A program made the position numbers and the translations under genes. A stretch of DNA of 10,203 bases, from assembly GCA_012026715.1 (NCBI GenBank), contig VEPB01000017.1, positions 1 through 10,203 on the forward strand, in the 5' to 3' direction. A model generated the notes under the pieces. That model did not search any database, was not told the origin of the DNA, and saw only the letters and a program-made list of their open reading frames with translations. The DNA comes from Methylococcaceae bacterium (GTDB lineage: Bacteria > Pseudomonadota > Gammaproteobacteria > Methylococcales > Methylococcaceae). This document shows, in pieces, positions 8,519-10,203 of this stretch (positions are counted from its first letter, which is position 1; every line of letters begins with the position of its first letter).

Positions 8519-10203
8519 TTATTCCAGATTGAATGCCGCGCTGCGTTTGCAGAGCGGTTCGTTGCGGCCAATGCCAGGTATGCACACCGCAATCTGTGCC
8601 CCATAACCGCTCAATACCTTGGCTTTGGATAGAGGAATACTGATTTCCCGGCGGTTGCCGCGACCGGCCTTGATGCCTTGATCGAGCAAGCATCCCCTCA
8701 AGCATGGACCCGAAGGTGTCTTTCCCCGGAATGAATACAGCAGGACCACGAACCGCTGTTTCGGCGCGATGCCGGCATATTGCCAAACAACGGTGCTTGG
8801 TTCGCTGCCGCCCATGATCCAGGCCTCATCCCGGGCGGGCCGATCGATCGAGTCGATCGAGCCTCCGACGGTAACCTTCACCGGCTTTTCGGCGCTGAGT
8901 TTGCCGCCCTTTTCCACAGTCAGGCCAAATAGATAGGTGCCAGGTAAGGGAGGTACAAAGGAGGGTTGTGCCGAGTGTGGACGTCTCAGTCGAAATCGAG
9001 CCCTGCGATCCGAAGGGTTGGATGGGGCGGACAGGATTTTCCACGAGTAGCTTAAACCGTCCGAATTTCCCGTGGTCGTGTCACGGCTGCCGGACCCATC
9101 CAGTTGGTAACGCTGCCCCAACAACTGATCCTGCGCGTCCTCGCCGGGGTTCGCCACTAAGCCTTCGGTACTGCCTTTGGCGACTGTCACCGTTACGGTG
9201 GAAGGGGGATCGCTCAGATAGCGCCCATCGAAAACCCTCAGGCTAAACGTGTAGGTTCCGGGGATGTCCGGGATAAAGGTCGGGGTTGCGGGGTTCGAAC
9301 CAAAGAGTTGCACGGCGGTTGTCGATTGGGAACTCACCGGTCTCCAGAAATATTGGAGCCGCCGGCCTTCCGGATCGGAACTGCGGCGTCCATCCAATCG
9401 GACCACGGCCTTCGTCTCCGCTCCGACCGGATCGCTGCCGGCATCGGCAACGGGTGGACGGTTATGGGTCCCGACTTGGACCACCAGCTCCGCCGGCTCG
9501 CTGGATTCAAAGTCGTCGGAGACGGTCAGCTGAAACAGATAGCTTCCTTTCTTGGTTGGGGTGAAGTTCGGGTTCGCGGGCTCCGACCCGGTCAGGCCGG
9601 CTGCGGCAGCAGGGTAAGCTTGGGCCCATTGGTAGCGAAGTTCCGGGGTTTTACCGGGTTCAGCGAAGCCCGCGTTGACCTCGTTGCTGCTGCCGCTTCC
9701 ATCCAGAATCACGGTATCTCCCGGATTGGGCTTCGACGGACTGGTCGGGTCGATTGCGGCGACGGCGACCGGCAGCTTGTGGCGGTCATAGCGGAAAATT
9801 CCGGCGCTTTCAAACCGGCTGTCCAGGGGATTGGCTGAATAGAAGGCCACAAAACGGCCCACGTCGTCGTTCGAGATCGCGGGGCGCTTGCCGCTTCCGC
9901 CACTGCCCGTGGCATCCAGGGCGATGGTCTCCCCGGTGGAAAGGTTGCGAAGCACCGTGCGTGCCACGTCACCGGTGCCGCCAGTTAGATTGGAGGCCTT
10001 GGATTCGAAGACCACCCAGGTTCCGTTGTTGGACATCGCCGCCCGTCCACCCAACTCGCCAGGGCTGTCGCCGTTGCCTTGTTCGCCCGATGGGGTCACG
10101 CTGGCCCGAACCAATTCCTTGGTTTTTACATTCTTGATGAAGACATCCTGTGCTCCATTGGTGTCGCTCGTCACCAGGTTGGAAGCGCTGCTGGCGAAAC
10201 TGA
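8519..10203 (-). CDS. Large surface protein: beta-propeller repeats, three PKD-like domains, Kre9-like C-terminal domain (5' end outside window)
   Basis: The frame is open to the right edge, so the start lies outside; 561 codons plus part of one are visible. The GTG at 10172-10174 is internal, because SFASSASNL before it is typical repeat sequence. Numbering from that GTG, residues 1-125 are TolB/WD40-like propeller blades (SASNL, TNGAQDVF, RAAMSNNGTWVVFESKASNL). Three PKD-like beta-sandwich domains follow at about 132-233, 238-333 and 338-440. They show VILDGSGS, VRLDGRRSSDPEG and YQLDGSGS openings, and GSYLFQLTVSD, GTYTFSLRVFDG and GTYLFGLTVEKGG endings. Residues about 445-551 (EAWIMGGSEPSTVVWQYAG, ending SAAFNLE) look like the Ser-Thr-rich Kre9 beta domain; its four cysteines suggest disulfides. 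Such proteins are secreted and bind glycans or other proteins. No C-terminal anchor or sorting signal is seen. The specific function is unknown. Confidence 0.88.
   Translation of the reverse strand, partial: SFASSASNLVTSDTNGAQDVFIKNVKTKELVRASVTPSGEQGNGDSPGELGGRAAMSNNGTWVVFESKASNLTGGTGDVARTVLRNLSTGETIALDATGSGGSGKRPAISNDDVGRFVAFYSANPLDSRFESAGIFRYDRHKLPVAVAAIDPTSPSKPNPGDTVILDGSGSSNEVNAGFAEPGKTPELRYQWAQAYPAAAAGLTGSEPANPNFTPTKKGSYLFQLTVSDDFESSEPAELVVQVGTHNRPPVADAGSDPVGAETKAVVRLDGRRSSDPEGRRLQYFWRPVSSQSTTAVQLFGSNPATPTFIPDIPGTYTFSLRVFDGRYLSDPPSTVTVTVAKGSTEGLVANPGEDAQDQLLGQRYQLDGSGSRDTTTGNSDGLSYSWKILSAPSNPSDRRARFRLRRPHSAQPSFVPPLPGTYLFGLTVEKGGKLSAEKPVKVTVGGSIDSIDRPARDEAWIMGGSEPSTVVWQYAGIAPKQRFVVLLYSFRGKTPSGPCLRGCLLDQGIKAGRGNRREISIPLSKAKVLSGYGAQIAVCIPGIGRNEPLCKRSAAFNLE

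Overview
The window looks like a GC-rich gammaproteobacterial chromosome. This is inferred from four things: an Rrf2-type SUF regulator, a sufBCDS-U cluster, a CheD of proteobacterial type, and a secreted protein with a VPLPA-type C-terminal sorting signal. Methylococcaceae-like or purple-sulfur-like lineages would fit, but nothing here fixes the genus.

Region 1 (1-5520, + strand) is a compact iron-sulfur cluster assembly operon. It runs from the 3' end of an Rrf2/IscR-like regulator through sufB, sufC, sufD, sufS and sufU. The sufC/sufD, sufD/sufS and sufS/sufU junctions all overlap (ATGA, GTGA, TGATG). SufS supplies persulfide sulfur, SufU is the partner that accepts sulfur from SufS, SufB-SufC-SufD is the ATP-driven scaffold, and the Rrf2 protein is the likely Fe-S-sensing regulator. 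Two oddities stand out. sufB, otherwise intact, carries an in-frame TAG at codon 121. A 47-bp tandem-hairpin element sits between sufB and sufC. A hairpin followed by a T-rich tract closes the operon.

Region 2 (5521-7387) has lower GC. It holds one gene on the - strand, an orphan cheD whose expected catalytic cysteine reads as serine. About 1.1 kb follows with no convincing gene but with AT-rich palindromes, a short direct repeat and small hairpins. It looks like accessory or decayed sequence.

Region 3 (7388-10203) holds two cell-surface genes facing each other. One is a small secreted protein with a VPLPA-CTERM-like exosortase signal (+). The other is a large protein running off the right edge (-), with beta-propeller repeats, three PKD-like domains and a Kre9-like C-terminal beta domain. 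The roughly 400 bp between them has no gene but contains a perfect 14-bp inverted repeat and other hairpins.

The observations most worth checking are the in-frame amber codon in sufB, the Cys-to-Ser change in CheD, and the sufB-sufC repeat. No wholly new system is evident.
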